Source of the DNA: Litchfieldia alkalitelluris
GTDB lineage: Bacteria > Bacillota > Bacilli > Bacillales > Bacillaceae_L
Direction: 5' to 3'
Assembly: GCF_002019645.1 (NCBI RefSeq)
Contig: NZ_KV917374.1
Span: forward strand, 2,492,696 to 2,556,695
Length of the DNA stretch: 64,000 bases
Position numbers and translations under genes: made by a program. The notes under the pieces were generated by a model that did no database searches, had not been told where the DNA came from, and saw only the letters and a list, made by a program, of their open reading frames with translations. Below are positions 49,433 through 58,255 of the stretch, in pieces. Each line of letters opens with the position of its first letter. Within the stretch, counting starts at the first letter, position 1.

Positions 49433-49457
49433 AAGCGATTAAAAATCGCTTTTTTTA
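49433..49457. terminator. Bidirectional terminator between methyltransferase gene and yqgY
   Basis: AAAAAAGCGATT-AAA-AATCGCTTTTTTT; serves both convergent genes. Confidence 0.85.
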
Positions 49458-49697
49458 ATGGCCTCCACCAGGAGTCATCATGAATGTTGTCCAATAAGTG
49501 AAACCAACAAAGAAAACTGTTAAATATGCACCAAATATGTAAATATACATACGCTCAGACAACTTTAAATAACTTAATAAAACAAAGAATCCAGTTTGAC
49601 CAAAGAAAAGTAGTGCAGTTTTTTCCATATGGCCAAGGTAAAACATGACAGCGAAGATTCCTGTCCAGAATCCTAAAACTCGGAACATACGATCCAT
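49455..49697 (-). CDS. yqgY: YqgY-like DUF2626 membrane protein
   Basis: An 80-aa membrane protein with three hydrophobic segments and a MDRMFRVLGFWTGIFAVMFY start, typical of DUF2626. The C-terminus is MMTPGGGH. AAAGGAGG precedes the ATG. The position matches B. subtilis yqgY. Function unknown. Confidence 0.8.
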   Translation of the reverse strand: MDRMFRVLGFWTGIFAVMFYLGHMEKTALLFFGQTGFFVLLSYLKLSERMYIYIFGAYLTVFFVGFTYWTTFMMTPGGGH

Positions 49698-49766
49698 ATG
49701 TATCCCTCCTTTGACCTTGAGTCCATCCTACACTATTATAATGTACAATTTAGTCAATTGTAAATA

Positions 49767-50468
49767 TTACTTTGTAACAAAAGCTTCATAACTGCAAGAT
49801 TCACAGCCAACCATCATGTTTTCAGCCTGTAATAATTCAACTTTATCAAATAAAACCTCAAACATTCCTTGAATAAACGCATAATGCATATCACAAACAG
49901 AGTCTGTATGCTCCTTAGCTAATTCTTTAAAAGGACAGTTATTTATATGAAAAAAGATTTTTGTTTTTTCAAAGTTATGATTAACTTCTGGATAAAAACC
50001 AGCTAATGTAGCAGCTTGTTTCAGGATCGCTAATTTTTCATCAAAGGATAGTTCAGCCAAGAATGGCTTATTTGATGGAATTTCGCTTTGAATTAATTCT
50101 CTACCGAAACGTTTTCCAGTTTGATATAAAGCTTCTTTTCCTACATGTCCTAAAGTCATCATCGTTTCAATCGCTACTTTAGCGAGTAATTGGTAGTCTC
50201 TATATGGAAAGTGAAGTTGGACGATGTCATCAGAGAGGCGGTATAACCTACTAGGCCTTCCACCCTTACCCGTTTTTCTCGTTTCAGACACAAGCATATT
50301 AACATCCTCAAGCTTTGATAAATGTAGTCTAGCTACATTTGGATGAATCTTAAACTCATCAGCAATCTCTTGAACAGTCACTTCACAATGTCGTTTTGTT
50401 ACAAATTGATAAATATAATATCGAGTTGGATCAGACAATACATTTGTTATTTTTAATGTTTGTTCCAT
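49767..50468 (-). CDS. ArsR-like HTH regulator with C-terminal Cys cluster
   Basis: A 233-aa transcription regulator. Residues 1-85 are a winged helix (LSDPTRYYIYQFV, VQEIADEFKIHPNVARLHLSKLE). The C-terminal domain carries Cys in NNCPF, SVCDMH and MVGCESCSYE, four to five residues that could hold a metal or Fe-S cluster, as in SufR-type (COG2345) proteins. AGAGGTGAATTGGG precedes the ATG. Its target is unknown; SufR homologs control Fe-S assembly genes. Confidence 0.75.
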   Translation of the reverse strand: MEQTLKITNVLSDPTRYYIYQFVTKRHCEVTVQEIADEFKIHPNVARLHLSKLEDVNMLVSETRKTGKGGRPSRLYRLSDDIVQLHFPYRDYQLLAKVAIETMMTLGHVGKEALYQTGKRFGRELIQSEIPSNKPFLAELSFDEKLAILKQAATLAGFYPEVNHNFEKTKIFFHINNCPFKELAKEHTDSVCDMHYAFIQGMFEVLFDKVELLQAENMMVGCESCSYEAFVTK

Positions 50469-50701
50469 CCCAATTCACCTCTGCTCCTCTATAATAATTC
50501 CATTATAATACAAAAAATTTACATTGGAATTGTAATTAAGCTGTAAACGTCATTTGTTGTTTTTTGTTCACAACTGTTATAGTGAAAAACTAAAAGGTTT
50601 TCGTAGGGATAATAGTGGGAAATCGATCACAAAGGTTGATATACCAACAATCGTGTGGATTTATTTTCTAAGTTATCTCTGTGAATTTTTCTTGAACAAA
50701 A

Positions 50702-50728
50702 GAAACCACCTTATCCAAGGTGGTTTCA
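50702..50728 (-). terminator. Terminator of the tRNA-Gln gene
   Basis: GAAACCACCTT-ATCC-AAGGTGGTTTC; on the minus strand it is followed by TTTTG. Confidence 0.8.
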
Positions 50729-50734
50729 TGGTAG

Positions 50735-50806
50735 CTGGGCTAGCTGGATTCGAACCAACGCATGACGGAGTCAAAGTCCGTTGCCTTACCGCTTGGCTAT
50801 AGCCCA
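50735..50806 (-). tRNA. tRNA-Gln (anticodon TTG)
   Basis: A complete 72-base cloverleaf on the minus strand: acceptor TGGGCTA pairing with TAGCCCA, anticodon loop ACTTTGACT with TTG, and T-loop GGTTCGAATCC. The 3' CCA is not encoded. It stands alone with its own terminator. Confidence 0.95.
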
Positions 50807-50997
50807 ATGATGTTAATGTTTTTTTGTAAGTTAAAAAGTGTTTTTAATAATCACTTGTAAATGATTATAACTATATTATAGACAAATCGAAAGAGATTAT
50901 ACAAAAAAATATTATTTCTATATAAAAATATGTGGTGAATATTAATAGCCCCTTGATAAAAACTATGACTATTATTTGTTGGAAGGGGTTAAGAATA

Positions 50998-51639
50998 ATG
51001 GATTGGGATTTACTTTGGAAAGCCACGGTTATCGTGATTGGTGGAACATTGTTGCTACGAATTGCGGGAAGAAAATCAATTGCTCAAATGACCTTGGCTC
51101 AAGTTGTGATTATGATTGGAATAGGGTCTTTACTTGTACAACCAATTGTAGGGAAAAACGTATGGACTACATTACTTGTCGGTCTAGCATTAGTGGTTAC
51201 TTTACTTGTTATTGAGTATGCTCAAGTAAAGTCTGATAAATTTGAGAAATTCGTTACAGGACAATCTAAATTAGTGATAGAAAACGGAGAGGTAAATGTT
51301 CAAAATCTGAGGAAGCTTCGATATACAGTAGATCAACTTGAAATGCAGCTAAGACAAAACAGTATTTCTAATATAAGTGATGTACAATCCGCAACGCTTG
51401 AGCCTAATGGAACGGTTGGTTTTATGTTAAAAGAAAACAAACAACCAGCAACGAAAGAAGATATCCAAAACATATTGAAAGAAATTCAAGAACTAAGAAC
51501 AATCGTACCACGTAAAATAGTTACTAGTTCACAGCAATCTGTAGAAAGCAGTAATGATAGCAATAGTAACAATTTCAATATTTTTGATGAGGTTGGTAAA
51601 AAAGGACATCAAAATCCGCCACCGAAGTACTTGCAATAA
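50998..51639 (+). CDS. DUF421 membrane protein (YetF/YrbG-like)
   Basis: A 213-aa protein of the DUF421 family. Two or three N-terminal membrane segments (about 8-75) include LLLRIAGRKSIAQMTLAQVV, the family signature. The soluble part includes KLVIENGEVNVQNLRKLRYT and a C-terminal Ser/Asn-rich tail of about 35 residues. ATG 50998 follows GGAAGGGG; an earlier start has no signal. Several relatives are encoded near germination genes, but no function is established here. Confidence 0.85.
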   Translation: MDWDLLWKATVIVIGGTLLLRIAGRKSIAQMTLAQVVIMIGIGSLLVQPIVGKNVWTTLLVGLALVVTLLVIEYAQVKSDKFEKFVTGQSKLVIENGEVNVQNLRKLRYTVDQLEMQLRQNSISNISDVQSATLEPNGTVGFMLKENKQPATKEDIQNILKEIQELRTIVPRKIVTSSQQSVESSNDSNSNNFNIFDEVGKKGHQNPPPKYLQ

Positions 51640-51759
51640 CAGGTTATGACTTAATTAAAATTCAGGTTTTTTAATGATATTTCAAATGTTTTAGTGGAAT
51701 ATCAATCAATTCCCCAACATAAATATATATAGATTCCTCCTTGATTTTCATATATGAAA

Positions 51760-51798
51760 AAATACAACTAGTTGATCCACTAGTTGTATTTTTTATGG
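51760..51798 (+). terminator. Terminator after the DUF421 gene
   Basis: AAATACAACTAGT-TGATCC-ACTAGTTGTATTTTTT. Confidence 0.85.
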
Positions 51799-51865
51799 GA
51801 ACTTTTAGACATTTCATTCGTACATATATAAAAGCAGCTTAAGGGAAGGAGCGGGTATAAAGGGT

Positions 51866-52264
51866 TTGTTATATATAAGTAGTTTAGTTTTATTTGCAAT
51901 TGGCTGTGGATTACTTGTTATGGGTATTATTTTTATTTTAGCTAGACAAGAACGAAAAAAAGCGGTAATTAGTATCCTAATAGCTTTGGTATTTGTTGTG
52001 ACAGGAATGGTATTGCCGAAGATTGGAGTTTCTGCTGAGGCGCACAAGGTCGTACAAATCGATCAGAAAAGTGTTAAAGAGTTCGAAGACGGATATATCT
52101 GCTTATTAGTTGATGAGTATGCTCAGGTAGAAATGTTTTACATAGCACAAGAAAAACAAGTTGTTGAAGATGTTTGTAATCGATATAAGATTGGTGAACA
52201 ATATGACATTTACTATCGTAATGAAGGTGGAAAGTTCATCATTACAGAAGAGTCAGCTCAATAA
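51866..52264 (+). CDS. Hypothetical membrane-anchored protein, 132 aa
   Basis: A protein with two hydrophobic N-terminal segments (about 3-25 and 32-52) and a soluble C-terminal half (about 55-132). I recognise no family. The start is uncertain: TTG 51866 sits 14 bases from AAGGAG (51846-51851), and no ATG or GTG is closer in frame; an ATA at 51857 has better spacing. It lies directly before the comG operon. Confidence 0.6.
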   Translation: MLYISSLVLFAIGCGLLVMGIIFILARQERKKAVISILIALVFVVTGMVLPKIGVSAEAHKVVQIDQKSVKEFEDGYICLLVDEYAQVEMFYIAQEKQVVEDVCNRYKIGEQYDIYYRNEGGKFIITEESAQ

Positions 52265-52355
52265 AATTGTTCATAAATATGTAACAAGAAAATTGTTGGT
52301 TACTGTCGTATAATACCGTTGTACAGGAAAAAATTAGAAAGGGGTGTTCGTAGGA

Positions 52356-53426
52356 TTGAATACAATCGAACGTTTAGGTGATCGGTTAATTGAGGAAGCC
52401 ATGCTCATGAATGCTTCTGATATTCACTTTGTTCCTAAGATAGATGAAGCAATGGTCCAATTTCGTCTTGATAGTGATTTATATGAAAAACACAAGCTTT
52501 CTAAGGACACATGTGACCGGTTAATCTCTCATTTTAAATTTATGGCCGGAATGGATATTGGTGAGCGACGGCGACCACAAAATGGCGCTCTCACGGTTGT
52601 AAACAGAAATATGACCATTAACCTTCGCTTATCCACCTTACCCACCGCATATCAAGAAAGTCTTGTCATTCGAATTCTCCTTGACCAAGTCCACCACCCA
52701 TTATCACAGCTTTCCCTTTTTCCACAAACAACAAAGCGATTGCTCTCCCTTTTAAAACACTCACATGGTTTAATCATTTTTACTGGTCCGACCGGCTCTG
52801 GTAAAACGACCACCTTATATTCACTTCTCCATGAATCAAAGAAACTCTTCAACCGAAACATTATTACATTAGAAGATCCTATTGAAAAGAAGAGCAACGA
52901 TGTTCTTCAGGTTCAAATTAATGAAAAAGCGGGGATCACGTATGCAACAGGCTTAAAAGCCATTCTTAGACACGATCCAGATATAATAATGGTCGGGGAG
53001 ATTCGTGATAGTGAAACCGCTACAATTGCAATTAGGGCAGCTCTTACTGGCCATCTTGTGTTGAGCACGATGCATACTCGTGATTCAAAAGGTGCGATTT
53101 ATCGGTTACTGGAGTTTGGTGCAAGCTTACAGGAAGTCGAACAAACACTCATTGCCATTGCTGCTCAGCGCTTAATTGACCTTGTTTGTCCATATTGTGA
53201 AGGGAAATGTACTCCGCTATGCAAAAAGCTTAGACATACAAGAAGAGCAGGGGTGTATGAGATTTTATATGGAAAGGCTTTATCAAGCGCACTAAAGGAA
53301 GCGAAGGGAGAGCATTCAGAATATCATTATCAAAAGCTTAGAGATGTGATAAAAAAGGGGATTGCACTAGGCTATTTGTATCCAGATTCACTAGAAAGAT
53401 GGTCATATCATGACAAGGAAAAATAG
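52356..53426 (+). CDS. comGA: Competence pseudopilus ATPase ComGA
   Basis: Traffic ATPase of the competence pseudopilus, 356 aa. It has Walker A GPTGSGKTTT, an Asp box (IITLEDPIE), HDPDIIMVGEIRDSE as Walker B region, and a zinc-like CPYCEGKCTPLC. Alignment with B. subtilis ComGA (MDSIEKVSKNLIEEA) places the start at TTG 52356 rather than GTG 52344. It assembles ComGC-type pilins for DNA uptake at the membrane. It overlaps comGB by 17 bases. Confidence 0.93.
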   Translation: MNTIERLGDRLIEEAMLMNASDIHFVPKIDEAMVQFRLDSDLYEKHKLSKDTCDRLISHFKFMAGMDIGERRRPQNGALTVVNRNMTINLRLSTLPTAYQESLVIRILLDQVHHPLSQLSLFPQTTKRLLSLLKHSHGLIIFTGPTGSGKTTTLYSLLHESKKLFNRNIITLEDPIEKKSNDVLQVQINEKAGITYATGLKAILRHDPDIIMVGEIRDSETATIAIRAALTGHLVLSTMHTRDSKGAIYRLLEFGASLQEVEQTLIAIAAQRLIDLVCPYCEGKCTPLCKKLRHTRRAGVYEILYGKALSSALKEAKGEHSEYHYQKLRDVIKKGIALGYLYPDSLERWSYHDKEK

Positions 53427-54444
53427 TTGGCCATTACAAGAGCAGCCTGTGTTTTTAAAACGTTTAAGCGAGTTACTGGATCAAGGATATACGATTACTC
53501 AAGGCTTGGATTTTTTAAAGTTTCAATTAAATGAGGAGTGTCAAGAAAAGCTTCAGCAGTCTTTGGAGCTATTAAAGGAAGGTGATTCAGTATATCAGTT
53601 GTTTACGAATCTTAATTTTCACCCTGATGTGTTAAGTTATTTGTATTTTGCCGAGCAACATGGCGAGATCTCCTTTGCCTTAAGAGAAGGCAGCTCGATT
53701 CTTCAGAGAAAGCTCCACTATAAAGAAAAGCTCCAAAAGCTCATCAGATATCCAATTTTTCTTATCTTGTTTGTGGGAATGATGTTTTTAGGCATTGAAC
53801 ACATGCTTTTACCACAATTTCAAACCATGTACATGTCTATGAATAATGAATCTTCGCTTTTCCTTCATGTACTCTTTCAAATCTTTTTTATCGGAAAAAC
53901 ACTAGGTGTTTTACTTTGTTTACTTGTTGTGGGTTGTGTTATCTATTATTACTTTTCATTCAGACATCTCTCAGCAACTGAGCAAGCTTTGATTAAAATC
54001 AAGTTCCCACTGTTCAATCGATTATGGATTTTGTGGAATTCACATTTTTTTTCGATTCAATTAAGTAACTTACTAAAAGGTGGATTATCCATCGTAGAAT
54101 CATTAGCACTATTTGAGGACCAAAAACATTCTCATTTTTTGCAGGAAGAAGCACTTTATATTAAAGGACGTCTTTCTATAGGTGATAAGCTACCAGAGAT
54201 TATTCATTCACGGCCCTTTTATGAAAAAGAGTTATCTTATATCATTCAGCACGGTCAGAATAATGGAGTGCTAGAAATTGAGCTTTACCACTATAGTCAA
54301 TTTGTTGTTCAACGAATTGAGGAAAGAATTACGAGGATTTTCTCCATCCTTCAACCACTATTGCTTACGGCTGTTGGACTTATGATTGTGATTATGTATA
54401 TTGCCATGCTATTACCAATGTTTAATCTAATTCAAACGATCTAA
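53410..54444 (+). CDS. comGB: Competence pseudopilus membrane protein ComGB
   Basis: PilC/GspF-type platform protein, 344 aa, with three membrane segments (about 115-140, 155-185, 315-338). It holds the two-fold repeat LSELLDQGYTITQGLDFLK and LSNLLKGGLSIVESLALFE. It overlaps comGA and is 13 bases from comGC. It couples ComGA to pilin assembly. Confidence 0.92.
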   Translation: MTRKNSWPLQEQPVFLKRLSELLDQGYTITQGLDFLKFQLNEECQEKLQQSLELLKEGDSVYQLFTNLNFHPDVLSYLYFAEQHGEISFALREGSSILQRKLHYKEKLQKLIRYPIFLILFVGMMFLGIEHMLLPQFQTMYMSMNNESSLFLHVLFQIFFIGKTLGVLLCLLVVGCVIYYYFSFRHLSATEQALIKIKFPLFNRLWILWNSHFFSIQLSNLLKGGLSIVESLALFEDQKHSHFLQEEALYIKGRLSIGDKLPEIIHSRPFYEKELSYIIQHGQNNGVLEIELYHYSQFVVQRIEERITRIFSILQPLLLTAVGLMIVIMYIAMLLPMFNLIQTI

Positions 54445-54457
54445 GGAGGAAATATTG

Positions 54458-54751
54458 TTGAATCAAAAGGGATTTACACTTATCGAAATGTTAATTGTAT
54501 TAGTTGTTATATCTGTCTTAATGCTGATTGCGATTCCAAATGTAACCAAACATAACTCGTTAATTAATGAAAAAGGGTGCCAAGCTTTTATTAAAACTGT
54601 TCAAGCACAGGTCCAGGCATATGAAATGGAAAAAGAGACGCCAGCAACGATTGAGGCATTAAAAACGGAAGGGTATATCAGTACAAGCCAGTGTCCAAAT
54701 GGAAAAGAAGTCATCATCACAGATGGTGTTGTTAGTGAAAGTATCCAATAA
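54458..54751 (+). CDS. comGC: Major pseudopilin ComGC
   Basis: Type IV-like pilin of the pseudopilus, 97 aa. The prepilin site is KG^FTLIEMLIVLVVIS very near the N-terminus, cleaved and methylated by ComC. Two Cys (KGCQAF and SQCPNG) could form the intramolecular disulfide known for ComGC. Two TTG codons begin the frame; 54458 is 7 bases from AAGGAGG. It overlaps comGD by 29 bases. Confidence 0.93.
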   Translation: MNQKGFTLIEMLIVLVVISVLMLIAIPNVTKHNSLINEKGCQAFIKTVQAQVQAYEMEKETPATIEALKTEGYISTSQCPNGKEVIITDGVVSESIQ

Positions 54752-55175
54752 GGGTTTCACATTAATTGAATTATTAATTGTCCTAAGTATCTTGTTTATC
54801 ATCACCATTCTCCCCATCATTAAACTATTTCCCATTTACAACAATAAAGTGATCGATCAGTTTTTTGTGCAGCTAACAAATGACATTTTGTACACACAGG
54901 AATATGCGATAAGCCGTTCTGAAACGATGAGAATTTATTTTGATAATAATAACTCTTCTTATCGGGTTATTGTGATTGATGGTAGTCAGACCATTTTAAC
55001 AAGGAACTATGACAAAGAAATTGATATTAATAATTTTACATTAGGCAACATGCTTTATTTTAAAAGTAATGGAAACATCAATAAAGCGGGAACTCTCCAG
55101 GTTAAATATAGAGATCAAAAATATAATGTTGTCTTTCAACTAGGCAGAGGTCGGTTTTATGTTACGAAACTGTAG
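54723..55175 (+). CDS. comGD: Minor pseudopilin ComGD
   Basis: Minor pilin, about 150 aa from ATG 54723, with prepilin site NKG^FTLIELLIVLSILF. The C-terminal part is beta-rich (LQVKYRDQKYNVVFQLGRG), as in ComGD. Start choice is uncertain (ATG 54723 or GTG 54735); no good ribosome site is seen, in line with coupling to comGC. It overlaps comGE by 17 bases. Confidence 0.88.
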   Translation: MVLLVKVSNKGFTLIELLIVLSILFIITILPIIKLFPIYNNKVIDQFFVQLTNDILYTQEYAISRSETMRIYFDNNNSSYRVIVIDGSQTILTRNYDKEIDINNFTLGNMLYFKSNGNINKAGTLQVKYRDQKYNVVFQLGRGRFYVTKL

Positions 55176-55503
55176 CCGCGGATATATTTTGATCGAAATG
55201 TTAATATCGTTAAATATTTTGTTCATTGTTTGTACATTTATTTTACCAAATTATATGTTGATAAAAGGAGAACGAAAGAATATTGAACAAATCAATCAAG
55301 CGCAAGCCTTGTTAAGTGAAGAACTTGAGCACGTTTATTTTGGTGAAAAGGAGATGGAAACTACTTCTATTTATGAAAAAGAAACCTTGTTTACCATTGA
55401 ATGGAATTACAATGAAAGTTTTGGATTATTTGAAGGGTGCATTAAGTGGGAAGATTCATTCAAGCGGGAAAAGAAAAGGTGTGGTTATAGTAAAGGGAGT
55501 TAA
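55159..55503 (+). CDS. comGE: Minor pseudopilin ComGE
   Basis: A 114-aa minor pilin with a type IV N-terminal helix after a short leader (CSRGYILIEMLISLNILFIV). The residue at the cleavage junction differs from the usual KG^F (G followed by Y). It overlaps comGD and comGF. Confidence 0.85.
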   Translation: MLRNCSRGYILIEMLISLNILFIVCTFILPNYMLIKGERKNIEQINQAQALLSEELEHVYFGEKEMETTSIYEKETLFTIEWNYNESFGLFEGCIKWEDSFKREKKRCGYSKGS

Positions 55504-55927
55504 CTCTTCTGGGTTTACGTTGATTGAGATGCTGGTGTCATTATCAATTGTATTAGTAATTGTTGCGTTATTTGTACCGGTTTTACAAGTAATGCATGAA
55601 AAACAGAAGGTCGAGATGAATCGAATGGAATGGGAGGTTTTTTATCAGCAAACAAAGTTAGAAATAAAGGAAAGTGTGCAAATAAAAGTAACTCCGTCCA
55701 TTCTATATGTAACCACAGTCAACGGACAGGTTGTTAGTTATGAAAAATATCAGGATAAACTAAGAAGACGAGTAAATGGTACAGGACATGAAATTCAATT
55801 GCAAAATATTTCAAGTGCGAAATTCTTAGCTCTTCCAAATGGAGTTGAACTTTCCGTGGTGGATTTAAGTGGCAAAAACTATAACAGGCGATTCTTTACT
55901 TATGCTTCGATTCCGGTACTACAATGA
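55481..55927 (+). CDS. comGF: Minor pseudopilin ComGF
   Basis: Minor pilin, about 148 aa, with SSG^FTLIEMLVSLSIVL. The mature domain ends with RRRVNGTGHEIQLQNISSAK, similar to the RKRVDGKGH region of B. subtilis ComGF. GTG 55481 has AAAAGG immediately upstream, so the start is uncertain; ATG 55412 is an alternative. It overlaps comGE by 23 bases and comGG by 4 (ATGA). Confidence 0.82.
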   Translation: MVIVKGVNSSGFTLIEMLVSLSIVLVIVALFVPVLQVMHEKQKVEMNRMEWEVFYQQTKLEIKESVQIKVTPSILYVTTVNGQVVSYEKYQDKLRRRVNGTGHEIQLQNISSAKFLALPNGVELSVVDLSGKNYNRRFFTYASIPVLQ

Positions 55928-56298
55928 GAAATGAAAAAGGACATATCTTACCAGGTACAATTGTTATATCTTTACTTCTTTTGTTGATACTCACTCACGA
56001 AATTAATAATTATCATTTAGAAAATAAATTTACAATCGAAACTGATGAGCTCTTTCAACTTGAGAACTTAGTGATGCTTTCAGTTAAGGAAGCAATTGAT
56101 AAAGGAAGTCCTAATTTAAGTTATACTGACACTTTTACTTATCCTACTGGTAATTCCGCTATTTCGGTTTCTCCGCAATCAATTAGTAGTTCACTGATTA
56201 TCATTACAACAACCACAAAAGGAGGCGGGGTGTATTCTGCTCAATTTACTTATGATTTCAACCTAGAGAAAATTTCTAATTGGATTCAATTACGCTAA
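55924..56298 (+). CDS. comGG: ComGG-like minor pseudopilin
   Basis: A 124-aa protein with a short N-terminal leader (MRNEKGHILPGTIVIS), one membrane helix, and a beta-rich C-terminal half. It lacks the Glu+5 of standard pilins, as does B. subtilis ComGG. It is the last gene of the comG operon by position. Confidence 0.8.
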   Translation: MRNEKGHILPGTIVISLLLLLILTHEINNYHLENKFTIETDELFQLENLVMLSVKEAIDKGSPNLSYTDTFTYPTGNSAISVSPQSISSSLIIITTTTKGGGVYSAQFTYDFNLEKISNWIQLR

Positions 56299-56372
56299 AT
56301 AATGCTTTTCTGGTATTCATATCAGGTAAAATATAGTATGATTTAAAAAAGTTTGATGTCGGGGGAGCATAT

Positions 56373-56891
56373 ATGAAAGCTATATACTTAACAGGATTTA
56401 TGGGTGCAGGGAAAACTACGATCGGACAAGAACTTGCCAATAGGTTGCAGTTACCTGTCATTGATACAGATCTATATATTGTTGAACAAGTAGGGAAAAC
56501 GATACCTGAAATTTTTGCCGAAGATGGGGAAAAGGTTTTTCGTAAATATGAACGGGAATATATACAGAAACTTCCAACAGAGGATGTGATCATCACAACT
56601 GGTGGTGGGATCGTTATTCAAGAAGAAAATCGCAATTGGATGAAAGAACATGGTACAGTGATTTATCTTCATTGTGAGATTGAAGAGGTATTTAATCGAG
56701 TATCAACTGATGGCTCGAGACCGCTTATTGAAAAAAATCAAAAAGAAAAGGTTATTGATCTATATCATTCAAGGCTTTCTTTTTACAATGAAGCTGATGT
56801 GATTGTTGATACTACGCAAAAAAATATTGACGATGTGGTGAAAGAAATTGACGATGTGCTTAAAAACCTGAAAAGTGGAGATACTTTATAG
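56373..56891 (+). CDS. aroK: Shikimate kinase AroK
   Basis: ATP-dependent phosphorylation of shikimate in aromatic amino acid synthesis, 172 aa. Walker A is TGFMGAGKTTIGQ near residues 5-17; shikimate contacts are in DTDLYI and FRKYEREY, and GGGIV is the third motif. The ATG follows GGGGGAG. It stands between comG and yqzE, as in B. subtilis aroK-comG linkage. Confidence 0.94.
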   Translation: MKAIYLTGFMGAGKTTIGQELANRLQLPVIDTDLYIVEQVGKTIPEIFAEDGEKVFRKYEREYIQKLPTEDVIITTGGGIVIQEENRNWMKEHGTVIYLHCEIEEVFNRVSTDGSRPLIEKNQKEKVIDLYHSRLSFYNEADVIVDTTQKNIDDVVKEIDDVLKNLKSGDTL

Positions 56892-56920
56892 TATAAATAC
56901 ACTTAAAGGTGGGATAATTT

Positions 56921-57106
56921 ATGTCCACAAATGATTATGTAAAATACATGACACAGCAAATCGTTAGCTATTATGATAAACCAAAGCAAGTAAGAAGAGA
57001 AACGAAGCTGCAAAAGAAAACGGAACGCTCTCCATTTGCTTCACATTGGTTTGGAATATTGCCTTTAGCTTTTTCGTTAATGTTTAAAAGAAATAGCAAA
57101 AAATAA
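56921..57106 (+). CDS. yqzE: YqzE-like protein, 61 aa
   Basis: A basic 61-aa protein with a Tyr-rich start (MSTNDYVKYMTQQIVSYYDKP), a charged middle, and one hydrophobic segment (about 41-55). AGGTGGG precedes the ATG. It sits directly after aroK, as B. subtilis yqzE sits near comG. In B. subtilis yqzE is in the ComK regulon; that may apply here. Confidence 0.8.
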   Translation: MSTNDYVKYMTQQIVSYYDKPKQVRRETKLQKKTERSPFASHWFGILPLAFSLMFKRNSKK

Positions 57107-57142
57107 AGTGGGATGCCGCAAAATCGGTGTCCCACTTTTTTA
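57107..57142 (+). terminator. Terminator after yqzE
   Basis: AAAGTGGGA-TGCCGCAAAATCGGTG-TCCCACTTTTTT. Confidence 0.8.
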
Positions 57143-57171
57143 CTGATAAGAGTATATAATTTGTACATTAT

Positions 57172-57326
57172 TAGTGTCTAGCTTCGGGCGAAATTCGGCT
57201 CTCAGGTCTAAGCTAGTCGCAACGGATGAGCCGAGAGCGCCTTCAAAGATGAATTCAAGGGTTCATCCTAGTCATCCGCCTATCTTATGCTTGTAGCCGA
57301 TAGGCAGGCGCCCTGCGCTTTTCTTG
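57172..57326 (+). repeat. Dispersed hairpin repeat R2, copy f
   Basis: From GTGTCTAGCTTCGGGCGAAA to GCGCCCTGCGCTTTTCTTG. It shares the longer inner segment (AGATGAATTCAAGGGTTCAT) with copy e. Its end directly touches the stop codon of the next minus-strand gene. Confidence 0.8.
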
Positions 57327-57536
57327 TTACCAGAAAAATCCGCCGTACCCAAACGGTGGGTAAACTGGTGCGAATGGATAACCTCCATAAAAATATGGAT
57401 TAAAAACAGTACTACCAATTAAACCTCCAAGTAAACCTGCCGCTAACGGGGCTCCAAAGAACGGTCTTCTTCCATACGGTACAAATGGTCTTGGACCGAA
57501 TGGTGGTACCCCAAATCCAAAGCGTTGATTATACAT
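57327..57536 (-). CDS. Small Gly/Pro/aromatic-rich protein, 69 aa
   Basis: A 69-aa protein of very biased composition (Gly, Pro, Phe, Tyr), with a hydrophobic middle AGLLGGLIGS. GAGGAGG precedes the ATG at 8 bases. I recognise no family; the composition is like some spore coat or surface peptides. No Cys, so not disulfide cross-linked. Confidence 0.65.
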   Translation of the reverse strand: MYNQRFGFGVPPFGPRPFVPYGRRPFFGAPLAAGLLGGLIGSTVFNPYFYGGYPFAPVYPPFGYGGFFW

Positions 57537-57683
57537 AAAATTACCTCCTCAAAATAAACTTCTACATAGACATATGTAACTAGCGGGCGATTGTCGTGGG
57601 CAAGTAACTAGCTTGGTAAGGAAAATTTGAAGAGTGCTGTGTTGAAGGTATTAAGAACATAGGGAAAAGATGATGAGAATATA

Positions 57684-57830
57684 ATGAAGGATAGAGTGAG
57701 GAAGAAAATGTTGGGTGGAATTTTCAACCACTTCTATGTGATTGAAATACAGGCAACAGCTATTGGTATCATATATGTGGGGACGTGGTTAGATCTGTTG
57801 GATGTGTATTTGACAGTAGTCTTTAAATAG
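57684..57830 (+). CDS. Possible 48-aa peptide
   Basis: ATG at 57684, or ATG at 57708 after GAGGAAG, opens a frame ending at 57830. The product has a basic start and a hydrophobic middle and end (VIEIQATAIGIIYVG). The ribosome site is weak. It lies 31 bases before the YmaF-type gene. Confidence 0.25.
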   Translation: MKDRVRKKMLGGIFNHFYVIEIQATAIGIIYVGTWLDLLDVYLTVVFK

Positions 57831-57861
57831 GTATTTAAGTGATAAGGGGGATCTGTCTATT

Positions 57862-58251
57862 ATGACTGTTGATTGGACAAAAAAACCTTCACATTCCCAT
57901 TATTATTATGCATTGAGTACAGAAAACGTTGGTCATCGACATGTGGTTGATGGGTTTACTTTTAATGTAAACGGAAGTAATGATGATGAGCATGTTCATC
58001 ATTATACCGGTCTTACAAAGTTTGAGGCTAGACATTATCATCGGTATTATGGTGTGACGGGTCCGGCCATTCCAACAGAGGATGGGGGCCATTATCATGA
58101 GATTGAAGGAAGAGTTTATAATAATTATATTGATCCACTAACTATTAAATTTGGGGGTGTAGTGTATAGTCAAACGAAGCGGGATGTTCATGATCATAAT
58201 TATGAAGGGAGAACTGGTACGGGGATTGGCTATTTTCCTGAGGGGTGGTAA
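57862..58251 (+). CDS. YmaF-family His-rich protein
   Basis: A 129-aa soluble protein very rich in His and Tyr, with repeated H-x-H groups (HSHYYY, HRHVVDG, HVHHYTG, HYHRYYG, HYHEIEG, HDHNYEG), about six times at 20-25 residue spacing. This is the YmaF family pattern; metal binding is likely by composition but not proven. AAGGGGGATC precedes the ATG. Confidence 0.8.
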   Translation: MTVDWTKKPSHSHYYYALSTENVGHRHVVDGFTFNVNGSNDDEHVHHYTGLTKFEARHYHRYYGVTGPAIPTEDGGHYHEIEGRVYNNYIDPLTIKFGGVVYSQTKRDVHDHNYEGRTGTGIGYFPEGW

Positions 58252-58255
58252 AATT

